Shown piece after piece: positions 16,704 through 26,112 of a stretch of DNA of 64,000 nucleotides. The translations under genes and the position numbers were made by a program. The stretch comes from an uncultured Pontibacter sp. (GTDB taxonomy: Bacteria > Bacteroidota > Bacteroidia > Cytophagales > Hymenobacteraceae), in contig NZ_CANLZM010000007.1 of NCBI RefSeq assembly GCF_947495565.1, positions 124,001-188,000 on the forward strand, written 5' to 3'. The notes under the pieces are model-generated. The model had not been told where the DNA came from, did not search any database, and saw only the letters and a list, made by a program, of their open reading frames with translations. Numbering within the stretch: the stretch's first letter is position 1; each line of letters starts with the position of its first letter.

Positions 16704-18524
16704 ATGCGCAGGATTATACTTTATACTTTACTGCTCTCGCTGTTGGTGCTTATGGTGGCCCCGGCGGCTAAGGCGCAGCAGCAGCAAGATCTTGAGCTGG
16801 CGCGGCAGTACTTTAGCCAGGGAGACTATAACAAGGCGGAGGAACTGTACGGCAGGCTGATCGATAACGAGCGGCTGTTCCATGCCGTGTACCCTGATTA
16901 CCTGAAAACGCTGTTGGCCCAACGCAACTACAAAGAGGCTGAGAAGCTGGTAAAGAGAACAGTCAAACGCTTTCCGGATAACCCAAACTATGAAGTAGAC
17001 CTGGGGCGCGTGTACCAGGCTTCCGGTAATAAATCAGATGCCGAAAAGCAGTTTGATAAACTCCTGGGAAGTATGAGTGCGGAGGCTGTGATTATAGTGG
17101 CCAATGCCTTTATGCAGCACGAGATGTTCGACTATGCCGAAAAGACCTATCTGCGCGGCCGCCAGCTCAGCAACGACCCCACATCCTACACCCGTCCCCT
17201 GATCGCGCTGTATGCTTACCGGCAGAAGAACGATAAACTGATACCCGAGGTGCTAAACCTGCTACAGGAGAACGAGAGCGAGCTGGGCTATGTGCAGAGC
17301 CGGCTGCAGAACAGCCTGAAGGAGGAGGAGAACTTCGACCTGTTGGAGAAAGAGCTTATACTGCGGGTGCAGCAGAATCCTGATAAGCTGGCCTACAACG
17401 AAATGCTGATCTGGCTCTACATCCAGCGGAAAGACTTCTACAGCGCCCTGATGCAGGCCCGCGCTGTGGATAAACGCACCCGCACCGGCGGCACTCGCGT
17501 GATGGAACTGGGTGCCATCAGCCTGAAGAACAACGATTACGAGGGAGCCATAGAGGCATTCCAGTACATTGTGGAGGAGTACCCGGAGGGGCCTTATTAC
17601 CTGGTGGCGCGGCAGCGGCTGATAAATGCCCGCGAGGAGCAGGTGGAGAATACCTTTCCGGTAGATAAAGAGAAAATACAGGCGCTGATAACGGACTACG
17701 AAGCCCTGCTGAGCGAAGTAGGCCGGCGCCCGGAGACGGTGGAAGTGCTGCAGCATATGGCGGGGCTTTACGCGTTTCATCTGGATGATAAGGAAAAGGC
17801 CATTGAGTTATTGCAGGAGGCTATTAATATGCCGCGCGCTAACCCAAGTATGGTAGCGGACAGCAAGCTGACGTTAGGCGATATTTACCTGCTGAAAGGG
17901 GAGCCGTGGGAAAGCACTTTGCTATACTCACAAGTAGAGAAATCGCATAAGGAAACTCCGATAGGCCATGAAGCCAAGCTGCGCAATGCCCGCCTGAATT
18001 ATTATAAAGGCGATTTTGAGCTGGCGCAGGCGCACCTGGATATTCTGAAGATGGCCACCAGCCGCGAGATCGCCAACGATGCCATGGACTTGAGCCTGCT
18101 TATCACCGATAACACAGGCCTCGATACCTCCACCGTGGCTATGGAAGCGTACGCCGCTATCGACCTGCTCATTTTTCAGAACAAGCTGCAAGACGCTTTA
18201 ACGGCGTTGGATGGTATGTTGCAGAAGTACCCCGGCCATAGCCTGACGGATGAAATATACTTTCAGAAAGCCAACATTTATGAACGAATGGGCGATTTTG
18301 ACCAAGCGGTGGAGAGCCTGCAGAAGATTGCGGGTAACCCGCAGTATGATATCCTGAGCGATGACGCGCTGTATCGGATGGCCTTTATTTTAGAGGAAAG
18401 CCTGAATGATAAAGAGAGGGCGCAGCAGCTGTACAACGAGTTGCTGGTAAAGCACCAGGGCAGTATTTACGCAGCCGAGGCACGCAAGCGCTTCCGCAAC
18501 CTGCGTGGCGATAAGCTGAATTAA
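16704..18524 (+). CDS. Secreted tetratricopeptide-repeat protein
   Basis: The track begins at a TTG, but the ATG at 16704 gives MRRIILYTLLLSLLVLMVAPAAKAQ, a clear signal peptide, so I start there (606 residues). The rest is a solenoid of TPR units, for example ELARQYFSQGDYNKAEELYGRLID, NYKEAEKLVKRTVKRFPDNPNYEVDLGRVYQASGNKSDAEKQF, GDFDQAVESLQKIAGNPQYDILSDDALYRMAFI and ERAQQLYNELLVKHQGSIYAAEARKRFR. Such proteins usually scaffold periplasmic or outer-membrane complexes. No partner can be named. Nothing in the spacer before recJ looks coding. Confidence 0.8.
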   Translation: MRRIILYTLLLSLLVLMVAPAAKAQQQQDLELARQYFSQGDYNKAEELYGRLIDNERLFHAVYPDYLKTLLAQRNYKEAEKLVKRTVKRFPDNPNYEVDLGRVYQASGNKSDAEKQFDKLLGSMSAEAVIIVANAFMQHEMFDYAEKTYLRGRQLSNDPTSYTRPLIALYAYRQKNDKLIPEVLNLLQENESELGYVQSRLQNSLKEEENFDLLEKELILRVQQNPDKLAYNEMLIWLYIQRKDFYSALMQARAVDKRTRTGGTRVMELGAISLKNNDYEGAIEAFQYIVEEYPEGPYYLVARQRLINAREEQVENTFPVDKEKIQALITDYEALLSEVGRRPETVEVLQHMAGLYAFHLDDKEKAIELLQEAINMPRANPSMVADSKLTLGDIYLLKGEPWESTLLYSQVEKSHKETPIGHEAKLRNARLNYYKGDFELAQAHLDILKMATSREIANDAMDLSLLITDNTGLDTSTVAMEAYAAIDLLIFQNKLQDALTALDGMLQKYPGHSLTDEIYFQKANIYERMGDFDQAVESLQKIAGNPQYDILSDDALYRMAFILEESLNDKERAQQLYNELLVKHQGSIYAAEARKRFRNLRGDKLN

Positions 18525-18726
18525 CGGTGCTGTGCTAAGCGAAGAAGATAAAGAGGATAAGTATAAAAAGTATAAAGAACCCATACATGATCAGGTCCAG
18601 GGAGTAATTTTTATACTTTTTGAAAAGGTCTCTGAATCGTTTCACCACTAATCCTGTTAATCATGGCAAAAGTACGAAAATAACCGCGAAGGTGCACAGG
18701 CCTCTGCAGGTGCAGGTTAAATTAGC

Positions 18727-18734
18727 TACCTTTG
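18727..18734 (+). promoter_or_regulatory. Candidate -7 element for recJ
   Basis: TACCTTTG matches the Bacteroidota -7 consensus TAnnTTTG and lies 35 bases ahead of the recJ ATG. No clean -33 TTTG is seen at the expected distance. Confidence 0.4.
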
Positions 18735-18769
18735 CGGCAGAACAAGTATAGCGGCACAGTTAAGAATTT

Positions 18770-20476
18770 ATGGAGAAAAGGTGGGTAATTAGTCCGGAGG
18801 CACCGGCAGAGATAGTACAGCAACTTACAGATGAGTTGAAAATCAGTTCTACGTTAGCTTCTATACTTTGCCAGCGCGGTATCTGCACTTTTTCCGAAGC
18901 AAAACATTTTTTCCGACCTTCGCTGCAGGACCTCCATGACCCCTTTCTGATGAAAGACATGGATCTTGCCGTGAATCGCCTGAACGAAGCCCTGCACCGC
19001 AATGAGAAGATTCTGGTGTACGGAGACTATGACGTAGACGGCACCACCTCTGTCGCGTTGATGTATGGCTTCCTGCGCAACTATACTTCTAATATCGACT
19101 TCTACATTCCGGATAGGTACAGAGAGGGCTACGGCGTGTCGAGCCAGGGTATAGAGTGGGCCGCAGAGCATAGTTTTTCGCTTATCATCAGCCTCGACTG
19201 CGGTATAAAATCTGCGGATAAAGTGGCGCTAGCCTCTGAAAAAGGCATCGATTTTATCATCTGTGATCACCATTTACCCGACGAAGATATTCCGAAGGCG
19301 GTGGCGGTACTGGACCCGAAGCAAATAAATTGCCCGTATCCTTATAAAGAGCTTTCGGGCTGTGGTGTGGGCTTTAAGCTGCTGCAGGCTTTCTGCATGC
19401 AGAACGATATAGAGCAGGAAGAAGTGTACAAATTGCTGGACCTGCTGGTAGTAAGTATAGCCGCCGACATTGTGCCTATCACCGGCGAAAACCGCATACT
19501 AGCATACTTTGGGCTGCAGCACCTGAATAGTCCGCAGCCAATGCGCCCAGGTTTAGAAGCCTTGCGGGAGCTGGCAGACATCCGCAACGAGATGGATATC
19601 ACCAGCATTGTGTTTGGGTTTGCGCCGCGTATCAACGCTGCCGGGCGTATGGGCGATGCCAAGAATTCTGTGCGGATGCTGCTGGCCCAGACGAAGGAAG
19701 AAGCCTTTAAAATGGCCGATATCATTAATGAGTCTAACAAGGCACGCCGCGACAAGGACAGCAACATTACCAAAGAGGCGCTGCAGATGATAGCCCAGGA
19801 TGATTTTCTGCGCACGGCCAATTCTACTGTTCTCTTCAAAGAAACCTGGCACAAAGGCGTGATCGGGATTGTGGCTTCGCGCTGCATCGAGCATTATTAC
19901 CGCCCTACTATCATACTTACGCAGTCCAACGGCAAGGCATCAGGCTCGGCCAGATCGGTACATGGCTTTAATGTGCACAATGCCATCGAGAGCTGTTCGG
20001 ACCTTTTAGAGCAGTTTGGCGGGCACATGTATGCAGCAGGCTTAACCTTGCCAGTTGAGAATGTGCAGGCGTTTCGGGAGCGCTTTGAGGAAGTGGTGGC
20101 CAGCACCATTACCGAGGACCAGAAAATACCGCAGATAGAAATTGACGCACCGTTAAACCTGAAGCAGATCACCCGTAACTTCTACAACATTGTGCGGCAG
20201 ATGGAGCCGTTTGGCCCAGGCAACATGCGCCCGGTGTTCGTATCGGAGTGCGTGTATGATACCGGCAGTGTGCGCGTGGTTGGCGACTCCCACCTGAAGC
20301 TGCGCCTCACCCAAGACGGCTTTACCAGCATCGACGCCATCGGCTTCGGGCTCAGCGATTACTACGACAGAATCAGCAAAGGAATTCCGTTTGACGTGTG
20401 CTATACTATCGAGGAGAACATTTATCGGGGTGTTATCACGCTGCAGCTCCGCATCAAAGACATCCGCATAAAATAA
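18770..20476 (+). CDS. recJ: Single-stranded-DNA-specific exonuclease RecJ
   Basis: RecJ degrades single-stranded DNA 5' to 3' in recombination and mismatch repair. The 568 residues carry the DHH phosphoesterase motifs: YGDYDVDGTTSVALM at about 82-96, SLDCGIKSADK, CDHHLPDED at about 164 and FGFAPRINAAGRMGDA. The DHHA1 region has GIVASRCIEHYYRPTIILTQSNGKASGSARSVHGFNVHNAI, with FGGHMYAAGLTL after it, and an OB-fold end follows. Length and order are normal. It faces a small minus-strand ORF across a weak hairpin near 20480-20503. Confidence 0.95.
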   Translation: MEKRWVISPEAPAEIVQQLTDELKISSTLASILCQRGICTFSEAKHFFRPSLQDLHDPFLMKDMDLAVNRLNEALHRNEKILVYGDYDVDGTTSVALMYGFLRNYTSNIDFYIPDRYREGYGVSSQGIEWAAEHSFSLIISLDCGIKSADKVALASEKGIDFIICDHHLPDEDIPKAVAVLDPKQINCPYPYKELSGCGVGFKLLQAFCMQNDIEQEEVYKLLDLLVVSIAADIVPITGENRILAYFGLQHLNSPQPMRPGLEALRELADIRNEMDITSIVFGFAPRINAAGRMGDAKNSVRMLLAQTKEEAFKMADIINESNKARRDKDSNITKEALQMIAQDDFLRTANSTVLFKETWHKGVIGIVASRCIEHYYRPTIILTQSNGKASGSARSVHGFNVHNAIESCSDLLEQFGGHMYAAGLTLPVENVQAFRERFEEVVASTITEDQKIPQIEIDAPLNLKQITRNFYNIVRQMEPFGPGNMRPVFVSECVYDTGSVRVVGDSHLKLRLTQDGFTSIDAIGFGLSDYYDRISKGIPFDVCYTIEENIYRGVITLQLRIKDIRIK

Positions 20477-20539
20477 CAAAAGGATCCCGGTAAAGGAGCC
20501 TTTTATACTTACAGAAGCAGTTTACAACTTGGTTTATCT

Positions 20540-20656
20540 TTAGGAGAGGTAATTGTAGGCCATAATGGCGAAGCTACAAATAACATACACGGCAAGTATA
20601 AAGTTGTTCCTTTTCAGCTTCCGGTTCTGCTGTTTTAGCTTTTTAAGTGTTTCCAT
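20540..20656 (-). CDS. Possible 38-residue single-helix membrane protein
   Basis: A short frame absent from the track reads METLKKLKQQNRKLKRNN, then FILAVYVICSFAIMAYNYLS. That is a strongly basic amphipathic start and one hydrophobic helix near the C-terminus, a layout common in real small membrane proteins. Coding status is uncertain: there is no recognisable family, and the upstream AAGTATAACTTATATCATATAA is AT-rich but not a clean promoter. It lies between recJ and the GH25 gene. Confidence 0.4.
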   Translation of the reverse strand: METLKKLKQQNRKLKRNNFILAVYVICSFAIMAYNYLS

Positions 20657-20727
20657 AGATCTCTTATATGATATAAGTTATACTTTGAAAAAAGCTATGA
20701 CTTAATAAGCAGCAACAAACACTAATA

Positions 20728-21543
20728 CTATGGCAGCGGCTGCAGGTGCTTTAGCTGCGACAGTGGGCTTTCGCGGTCGTAACGGCTGTTGGCCATAAAC
20801 TCTGGCACACATAGCTGGCCCAACTGCTCAAAGCTTCCTGCAAAAAAGTTGATGTCTACAGCGGAGTTGATGCCGGCAATAGAGCCGCGGTCGGTGAACT
20901 GCCAGAACATCCAGCTGTCGGTATGGTGAATCTCTGGTTTTACGTCGCTGTAGCGGGCAATCCAGAAATGGTACTCCGGAAAATGGCCTTTCAGGTAGCG
21001 GCGATAGTAATTCTGGCCAGTATAGATGATGGGGCGCACGCCATAGTGGGCCGTAACCGCCTCCAGCCACGTACGCACATCCTTCCGCAGTTGCTCAGGG
21101 CTCACGGTTCTGTCCGTCACCTCCAGGTCCAGTACAGGCGGCAGGTCGCCGGCCTCCAGCGTTACGGTGCTCGTAAAAAGCTTAATCTGCTCCTGCACCG
21201 GCGACTCCGGCTTATAAAAATGATACGCGCCGCGCTTTATGCCATGGCGCTTAGTCTCTTCCCAGTTGCGGGCAAAAAACGGGTCCAGCCTGTAATTGCC
21301 CTCAGTAGCTTTTATAAATGAGAAGGATACTTCAGATTGGCTCACCATTGTCCAGTTTATCTCACTTTGCCATCTCGAAACATCAATGCCTTTTACAAGT
21401 ATTGTAGTGTTACTGCTGGTAGAAGTAGCTTTAGGATTGTTGTTATCGGTGCCAGAGGCTGTTGCTACAGCTATACTGCTGCAAACTAACAGGCCGGAAA
21501 AGGCAAGCCTCCGGCAGGCTGAAAAGAGTAAACGTAACATCAT
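20728..21543 (-). CDS. Glycoside hydrolase family 25 lysozyme
   Basis: GH25 enzymes cut the beta-1,4 bond between N-acetylmuramic acid and N-acetylglucosamine in peptidoglycan. The 271 residues start with an export signal (FSGLLVCSSIAVATASG) and a Ser/Thr/Asn linker, then the GH25 barrel: GIDVSRWQ with D54, FSFIKATEG, GAYHFY, the catalytic VLDLE with D139 and E141, RPIIYTG, FWIARYSD and MFWQFTDRGSIAGINSAVDINFF. It should act in the periplasm or outside. Cell-wall remodelling or attack on other cells are both possible. The two adjacent ATGs (MM) leave the start ambiguous by one codon. Confidence 0.92.
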   Translation of the reverse strand: MMLRLLFSACRRLAFSGLLVCSSIAVATASGTDNNNPKATSTSSNTTILVKGIDVSRWQSEINWTMVSQSEVSFSFIKATEGNYRLDPFFARNWEETKRHGIKRGAYHFYKPESPVQEQIKLFTSTVTLEAGDLPPVLDLEVTDRTVSPEQLRKDVRTWLEAVTAHYGVRPIIYTGQNYYRRYLKGHFPEYHFWIARYSDVKPEIHHTDSWMFWQFTDRGSIAGINSAVDINFFAGSFEQLGQLCVPEFMANSRYDRESPLSQLKHLQPLP

Positions 21544-21733
21544 AAAGCAAGTAAGGTTGTAGATTGTAAGCGTGTATCAAATTAAATATTAATATGTCAC
21601 CATGCAATACCTGATTATAAGGATTATATAGTTTGTTAAATTTATTTTAATAGGAATCTTCTAATATTGCAGAAAAGCTGCGCAACCGGCAGGCACGTTG
21701 CAGGATGCAGCCTTTATGTGTAATTTAGCCACG

Positions 21734-22465
21734 ATGATACTGAGAGCAGAACACCTGATAAAAAAGTATAAATCACGCACAGTTGTAAATGATGTGAGCG
21801 TGGAGGTAAACCAAGGCGAGATTGTTGGTTTGCTGGGCCCCAACGGAGCCGGTAAAACCACTTCTTTCTACATGATTGTAGGTTTGGTGAAGCCCAACAC
21901 AGGCAAAATATTTTTAGACAGCGAGGACATAACAGACCTGCCGATGTACAAGCGGGCCAAGCGCGGCGTAGGTTATTTGGCGCAAGAGGCCTCTGTTTTT
22001 CGGCAGCTGACGGTGGAGGAGAACATCCTATCGGTGCTGGAGATGACCAACTTGCCCAAAAAGGCGCAGCATGAGAAGGTGGAGGAACTGCTGGAGGAGT
22101 TTTCGCTGACGCATGTGCGTAAAAACAAAGGCATTGTACTGAGTGGTGGCGAGCGCCGCCGCACCGAGATTGCCCGAGCCCTGGCCGTAGACCCAAAGTT
22201 TGTGCTGCTCGATGAGCCTTTTGCCGGTGTAGACCCAATCGCTGTGGAGGAGATCCAGAGTATTGTGGCCAAGCTCAAGAATAAGAATATTGGTATCCTC
22301 ATTACTGACCACAACGTAAACGAAACGCTTTCTATCACTGACCGCGCTTACCTGCTGTTCGAAGGCAAAATACTGAAAGCCGGCACCGCTGAAGAACTAG
22401 CTGCCGACGAGCAGGTGCGTCGCGTATACCTTGGCAAACACTTCGAGTTAAAAAGAAAGATATAA
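21734..22465 (+). CDS. lptB: LPS export ABC transporter ATP-binding protein LptB
   Basis: LptB drives LPS extraction from the inner membrane with LptF and LptG. I start at the ATG at 21734 ([18 protein letters not shown]), giving 243 residues, the usual size; the track start adds 12 unmatched residues. Visible motifs are the Walker [12 protein letters not shown], the Q-loop [17 protein letters not shown], the signature [15 protein letters not shown], the Walker [14 protein letters not shown] and the switch His in [10 protein letters not shown]. The signature spelling is typical of LptB. lptC lies 9 kb upstream in another unit. Confidence 0.94.
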   Translation: MILRAEHLIKKYKSRTVVNDVSVEVNQGEIVGLLGPNGAGKTTSFYMIVGLVKPNTGKIFLDSEDITDLPMYKRAKRGVGYLAQEASVFRQLTVEENILSVLEMTNLPKKAQHEKVEELLEEFSLTHVRKNKGIVLSGGERRRTEIARALAVDPKFVLLDEPFAGVDPIAVEEIQSIVAKLKNKNIGILITDHNVNETLSITDRAYLLFEGKILKAGTAEELAADEQVRRVYLGKHFELKRKI

Positions 22466-22512
22466 AATGTTGAATTGATAATTGCTGGTTGCTTTTTCTC
22501 GTATGCGGTCCT

Positions 22513-22893
22513 ATGCAAGAGAGAAAGCATTTGCAGTTAGATGACTTGGAGGCATATAAAGTAGCATTTGCCTTAAGCAATTTTGTTTGGGCTAGGGTAG
22601 AGCAGTGGGACTATTTCGCAAAGAAAAGTATAGGGATACAATTTGTTACAGCTATAGATAGTGTCTCAGCGAACATTGCTGAAGGATTTGGCAGGTAAGG
22701 TAAAAAAGATAAGATTAAGTTTTACCGATATGCCAGGGGTTCTGTTTACGAATGCTTGGATTGGAATGAGAAAAGCCGTGTCAGAAAGTTGCTAGTGCAG
22801 CAGGACTATGACCATATCTTTGTTGCTTTACAAAAATTGCATAAGCTAATAAATGGTTTGATAAAAGTAACCAACGACAATCTTAGCAATTAG
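22513..22893 (+). pseudogene. Four-helix-bundle protein (S23/Avd-like fold), interrupted by an in-frame stop
   Basis: From the ATG at 22513 the frame reads MQERKHLQLDDLEAYKVAFALSNFVW through SANIAEGFGR, meets TAA at 22696-22698, and then continues in the same frame with GKKDKIKFYRYARGSVYECLDW to a normal stop at 22893. Intact family members read GFGRY or GFGRF followed by x-KKDKIKFYRYARGS, so one base change of a Tyr codon to TAA explains the break. The frame otherwise has no damage, so the mutation is recent, or the stop is read through, or it is a sequencing error. Standalone members are common in Bacteroidota; function is unknown. Confidence 0.8.
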
Positions 22894-22923
22894 CTTAAAA
22901 ACAATTAACAATCAGCAATCACC

Positions 22924-24450
22924 TTGGAAATAATAAACTCAATAGTAACGTGGGTGATGAAGAAGCGGATCCATGACATTGATCTGTTTCGGAAATATCC
23001 GCATGAAGTGCAGCTGGAGCTGTTTCAGGACTTAATCAGCACGGCCAAGGGCTCCGAATGGGGTAAGAAGTACGGCTACGGCGATAGCCTGAGCGTACGA
23101 GAGTTTCAGGAGCGGGTGCCCATAAGCACCTATGAAGACCTGTACCCACACATTGAACGCATAATGAAAGGGGAGCAGAACCTGCTGTGGCCAAGCAAGA
23201 TAGAGTGGTTCGCCAAGTCATCGGGTACCACCAACGCCCGCAGCAAGTTTATACCTGTTAGCCCGGAGTCTTTGGAAGACTGCCACTACAAGGGCGGCAA
23301 AGACATGCTCTCTATCTACGTTAACTTATATCCGGAAACCAAACTTTTCACCGGCAAAGGACTCTCTATTGGCGGCAGTCACCATCCTAGCGAGCTAAAT
23401 GCCAACGTAAACTGCGGCGATGTGTCGGCGGTGATTATGCAGAACCTGCCTATTTGGGCCGAAGCAATGCGTACTCCTCCACTAAAAGTGGCTTTGATGG
23501 ATAAGTGGGAAGAGAAGATTGAGAAAATGGTGGAGCTGACGGTGAAGGAGAACGTAACCAGCCTGAGCGGTGTGCCCACCTGGACCTACGTACTGTTAAA
23601 ACGCATACTAGCAGAAACAGGCAAAAAGAACATTCTGGAAGTATGGCCTAACCTGGAGCTGTTCACGCATGGAGCTGTGGCCTTTGGCCCGTACCGCCAG
23701 CTGTTCCGGGATATTATCCCATCTGACCAGATGAACTACTTGGAGGTGTACAATGCCTCGGAAGGATTTTTCGGGATTCAGGACCAGATTGATACGGAAG
23801 ACGAGATGCTGCTGATGCTGGATTACGGCGTATACTATGAGTTTATCCCGATGGACCAGTTCGACGAGGAGCAACCTAAAACATTGACGCTGGACCAGGT
23901 GGAGGTGGGTAAAAACTACGCCCTCGTTATCTCGACCAACGCCGGCTTGTGGCGCTATAAAATCGGGGATACCATCCGGTTTACAAGTATAGATCCTTAC
24001 CGCATTAAGATTTCCGGGCGCACCAAGCATTTTATTAACGCATTTGGCGAGGAGGTAATCGTGGAGAATGCCGAAGAGGCGATTACCGCTGCCTGCAATG
24101 CAACTGATGCCGTTATCTCTAACTTTACGGCAGCTCCCATTTACCTAGAAAGCGACAAGCGCGGCGGCCACGAGTGGCTGATCGAGTTTGAGAAGGAGCC
24201 AAATGATTTAAAGCGCTTCACGCAGGTGCTGGACGAAAGGCTGCGCGAGGTGAACTCCGATTACGACGCCAAACGCCAGAACAACATTGCCTTGCAAGAG
24301 CCGCTGGTACATGCCGCCCCAAAAGGAACCTTCCTGAACTGGCTCAGCCACAAAGGCAAACTGGGCGGCCAGAATAAAGTGCCCCGCCTCAGCAACACCC
24401 GCGAATACCTGGAAGAAATTATGCAGGTAAACGGAATGCTGGAAAGTTAG
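22924..24450 (+). CDS. GH3-family acyl-acid ligase-like protein
   Basis: This 508-residue protein belongs to the GH3 (auxin-responsive promoter) superfamily, ANL-type enzymes that adenylate carboxylates and, in plants, join them to amino acids. The region KIEWFAKSSGTTNARSKFIPVS is the ATP-binding P-loop-like motif. EVYNASEGFFGIQD is the acyl/AMP-binding block. WRYKIGDTIRFTSIDPYRIKISGRTKHFINAFGEEVIVEN holds the hinge and C-terminal domain. The bacterial substrate is unknown. The start is TTG at 22924. The stop lies in a run of tandem octamers. Confidence 0.85.
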   Translation: MEIINSIVTWVMKKRIHDIDLFRKYPHEVQLELFQDLISTAKGSEWGKKYGYGDSLSVREFQERVPISTYEDLYPHIERIMKGEQNLLWPSKIEWFAKSSGTTNARSKFIPVSPESLEDCHYKGGKDMLSIYVNLYPETKLFTGKGLSIGGSHHPSELNANVNCGDVSAVIMQNLPIWAEAMRTPPLKVALMDKWEEKIEKMVELTVKENVTSLSGVPTWTYVLLKRILAETGKKNILEVWPNLELFTHGAVAFGPYRQLFRDIIPSDQMNYLEVYNASEGFFGIQDQIDTEDEMLLMLDYGVYYEFIPMDQFDEEQPKTLTLDQVEVGKNYALVISTNAGLWRYKIGDTIRFTSIDPYRIKISGRTKHFINAFGEEVIVENAEEAITAACNATDAVISNFTAAPIYLESDKRGGHEWLIEFEKEPNDLKRFTQVLDERLREVNSDYDAKRQNNIALQEPLVHAAPKGTFLNWLSHKGKLGGQNKVPRLSNTREYLEEIMQVNGMLES

Positions 24451-24481
24451 AAAGTTAGAAAGTTAAAAGGTTAGAGAGTTA
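24442..24481 (+). repeat. Five tandem octamers GAAAGTTA at the end of the GH3 gene
   Basis: GAAAGTTA occurs three times in a row, followed by AAAGGTTA and GAGAGTTA. The stop codon TAG (24448-24450) is made from the first and second copies. Confidence 0.85.
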
Positions 24482-24587
24482 TACTTCTAATATTGCAAGT
24501 TTAGCGCGAGCGTAACTTGTGGTTTTGAGTGGCTGCAAGTTGACTCTACTGGAGAATCTTTGGTTTACTAATAGTAGGCTTATTGTT

Positions 24588-24631
24588 TATACCTCACCAA
24601 TCATACTTCAAAGTATGATTGGTGAGGTATA
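24588..24631. terminator. Long perfect palindrome, probable bidirectional terminator
   Basis: TATACCTCACCAATCATACT plus T pairs perfectly with its complement 21 bases long, across a 2-base CA spacer. It lies between the convergent GH3 and TIGR00266 genes. Termination is likely, but the tiny loop makes it almost a perfect palindrome. Confidence 0.65.
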
Positions 24632-24715
24632 TCTTTTGCGAATTAAGATAACAATTTTGTAGGAGCATCCGCATAACTCCCATTTCTAATTCCTAACTTA
24701 AACTGTAGCAAACCG

Positions 24716-25483
24716 CTACTCCAGGAAACTACTCATAAAGCCACCTTCCTTGTTGGCATTTTCGCCGCGTGGCATCAGTGCCTCAATCAGCTTCTTAACT
24801 GGCATAGACTGCAGCCATACTTTGCCTGTGCCTCGGAGCGTAGCTAGAAATATACCTTCACCGCCAAAAATCATCGACTTTAAACCTCCGGCGCGCTGCA
24901 CGCTAAAATCAATACCTTCCTCAAACGCAACCACACAGCCGGTATCTACGCGCAAGGTTTCATTGTTCAGTTGCTTCTCTACAATGGTGCCACCGGCGTG
25001 CACAAAAGCCAAACCATCGCCCTGCATCTTCTGAAGTATAAATCCTTCGCCGCCGAAAAGTCCGGAGCCGAATTTTTGGTTAAAGTGGATGCTGAGCTTT
25101 GTGCCCAAAGCCGCTGCCAGAAAAGCATCTTTCTGCGCAATCAGGCTGCTATTACGCATGGTGCTTAGGTCTATGGGTAGGATTGTGCCCGGGTAAGGAG
25201 CCGAGAAAGCCACGTGGCTCTTGCTGTGCCCACGGTGGGTAAAGTGCGTCATAAACAGCGATTCGCCCGTAATCAAACGGCTACCTGCTGATACCAGCTT
25301 GCCGAAAAAGCCTTGGCTGGGGTTAGAGCCGTCGCCCATTTTAGTTTCAAAGTCGATGCCCTCCTCCATGTATACCATGGCGCCAGCCTCGGCAATTACC
25401 GTTTCATTAGGATCCAGCTCAATCTCCAGCACCTGAATATCATTTCCGAAAACCTTGTAATCAATCTCGTGAGAGTTTCTCAT
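24716..25483 (-). CDS. TIGR00266/AIM24-family protein
   Basis: From the ATG at 25483 ([39 protein letters not shown]) the protein is 255 residues; the track start adds 20 residues not found in the family. It is built of beta repeats typical of TIGR00266: [25 protein letters not shown], the PGTILPIDL block, [32 protein letters not shown] and [27 protein letters not shown]. The family includes mitochondrial AIM24. Its biochemical role is not established. It seems to be a single-gene unit. Confidence 0.85.
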   Translation of the reverse strand: MRNSHEIDYKVFGNDIQVLEIELDPNETVIAEAGAMVYMEEGIDFETKMGDGSNPSQGFFGKLVSAGSRLITGESLFMTHFTHRGHSKSHVAFSAPYPGTILPIDLSTMRNSSLIAQKDAFLAAALGTKLSIHFNQKFGSGLFGGEGFILQKMQGDGLAFVHAGGTIVEKQLNNETLRVDTGCVVAFEEGIDFSVQRAGGLKSMIFGGEGIFLATLRGTGKVWLQSMPVKKLIEALMPRGENANKEGGFMSSFLE

Positions 25484-25540
25484 AGTTGTAATAGGGGGTT
25501 TAGTGATAGTAGAAAGATAGTTGAAATATAGTATAAACGA

Positions 25541-25581
25541 CAAAGAAGCCGTGGTTTATACTTTCTAGCCAGGCTTCTTTG
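25541..25581 (-). terminator. Hairpin downstream of the acidic protein gene
   Basis: CAAAGAAGCC and GGCTTCTTTG are perfect 10-base arms around 21 bases that include TATACTTT. It lies between two minus-strand genes. The T-run is poor, so termination is probable rather than certain. Confidence 0.5.
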
Positions 25582-25615
25582 TTGCTTATTTTATGCTTCT
25601 TTGCTAGGAGATCAG

Positions 25616-25981
25616 TTAATCCTCCTCCTCATCGTCTTCTTCACCTTTCTTGCGGCGTTTGGCTTTAGGCAGGTTTTTATCGTCTTCCTCGTCAGAAGTG
25701 GCATTGGTGTTGCGCACAAAATCCTCGTCAGTCTCCTCGGCTTCTTCATTTTCCTCTACATGAAAAGCCTCTTCCTCTTCGCGTTTTGCTTTCTCGGCGG
25801 CATCGCGCTTCATCAGCTTTTTGTCATCCACGTTTTGGTTCAGAAAGTCATTAATCTTATCGATGCTGTAGTTGGATATGATCTCGCCGTGCTCATTCAC
25901 TTTAATCTCAAAGCCCTCTAGGTCCTTGTGCACCCGCGACTTTTTCTTCTCGCTTTTACTTTCTTTTTTATTTTTAGCCAT
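25616..25981 (-). CDS. Small highly charged protein of unknown function
   Basis: The 121 residues are dominated by Lys, Glu and Asp. There is a basic start (MAKNKKESKSEKKKSRVHKDLEG), a short ordered-looking core (FEIKVNEHGEIISNYSIDKINDFLNQNVDDKKL) and a long acidic tail with basic patches ending GEEDDEEED. The core looks conserved and foldable; the rest should be disordered. I recognise no named domain. It has its own upstream region and is separated from gltX by a terminator. Confidence 0.7.
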   Translation of the reverse strand: MAKNKKESKSEKKKSRVHKDLEGFEIKVNEHGEIISNYSIDKINDFLNQNVDDKKLMKRDAAEKAKREEEEAFHVEENEEAEETDEDFVRNTNATSDEEDDKNLPKAKRRKKGEEDDEEED

Positions 25982-26060
25982 GATGTTGCTCGTCTAGTTA
26001 TACTATAGTTGTATAAGCAAGGCAAGGGTAATTTGTTGCAGCGGCTAGGCAAAGGGCAAT

Positions 26061-26092
26061 AAAAAAGGCCAGCCACGGGGCCAGCCTTTTTT
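26061..26092 (-). terminator. Terminator after gltX
   Basis: AAAAAAGGC and GCCTTTTTT flank an imperfectly paired centre with AGCC and GGCC. The run of six T on the minus strand suits gltX, and the symmetric ends could also work on the plus strand. Confidence 0.75.
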
Positions 26093-26112
26093 ATACTTCA
26101 GTGATTTATGTG

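Noticed and set aside
22513-22893. Part of a diversity-generating retroelement (Avd)
   Set aside because: The fold is Avd-like, but no reverse transcriptase, template repeat or variable-repeat target is present nearby.
24442-24481. Possible CRISPR-like repeat
   Set aside because: Units of 8 bases without spacers are a simple tandem repeat; no CRISPR array or cas gene is seen in the window.
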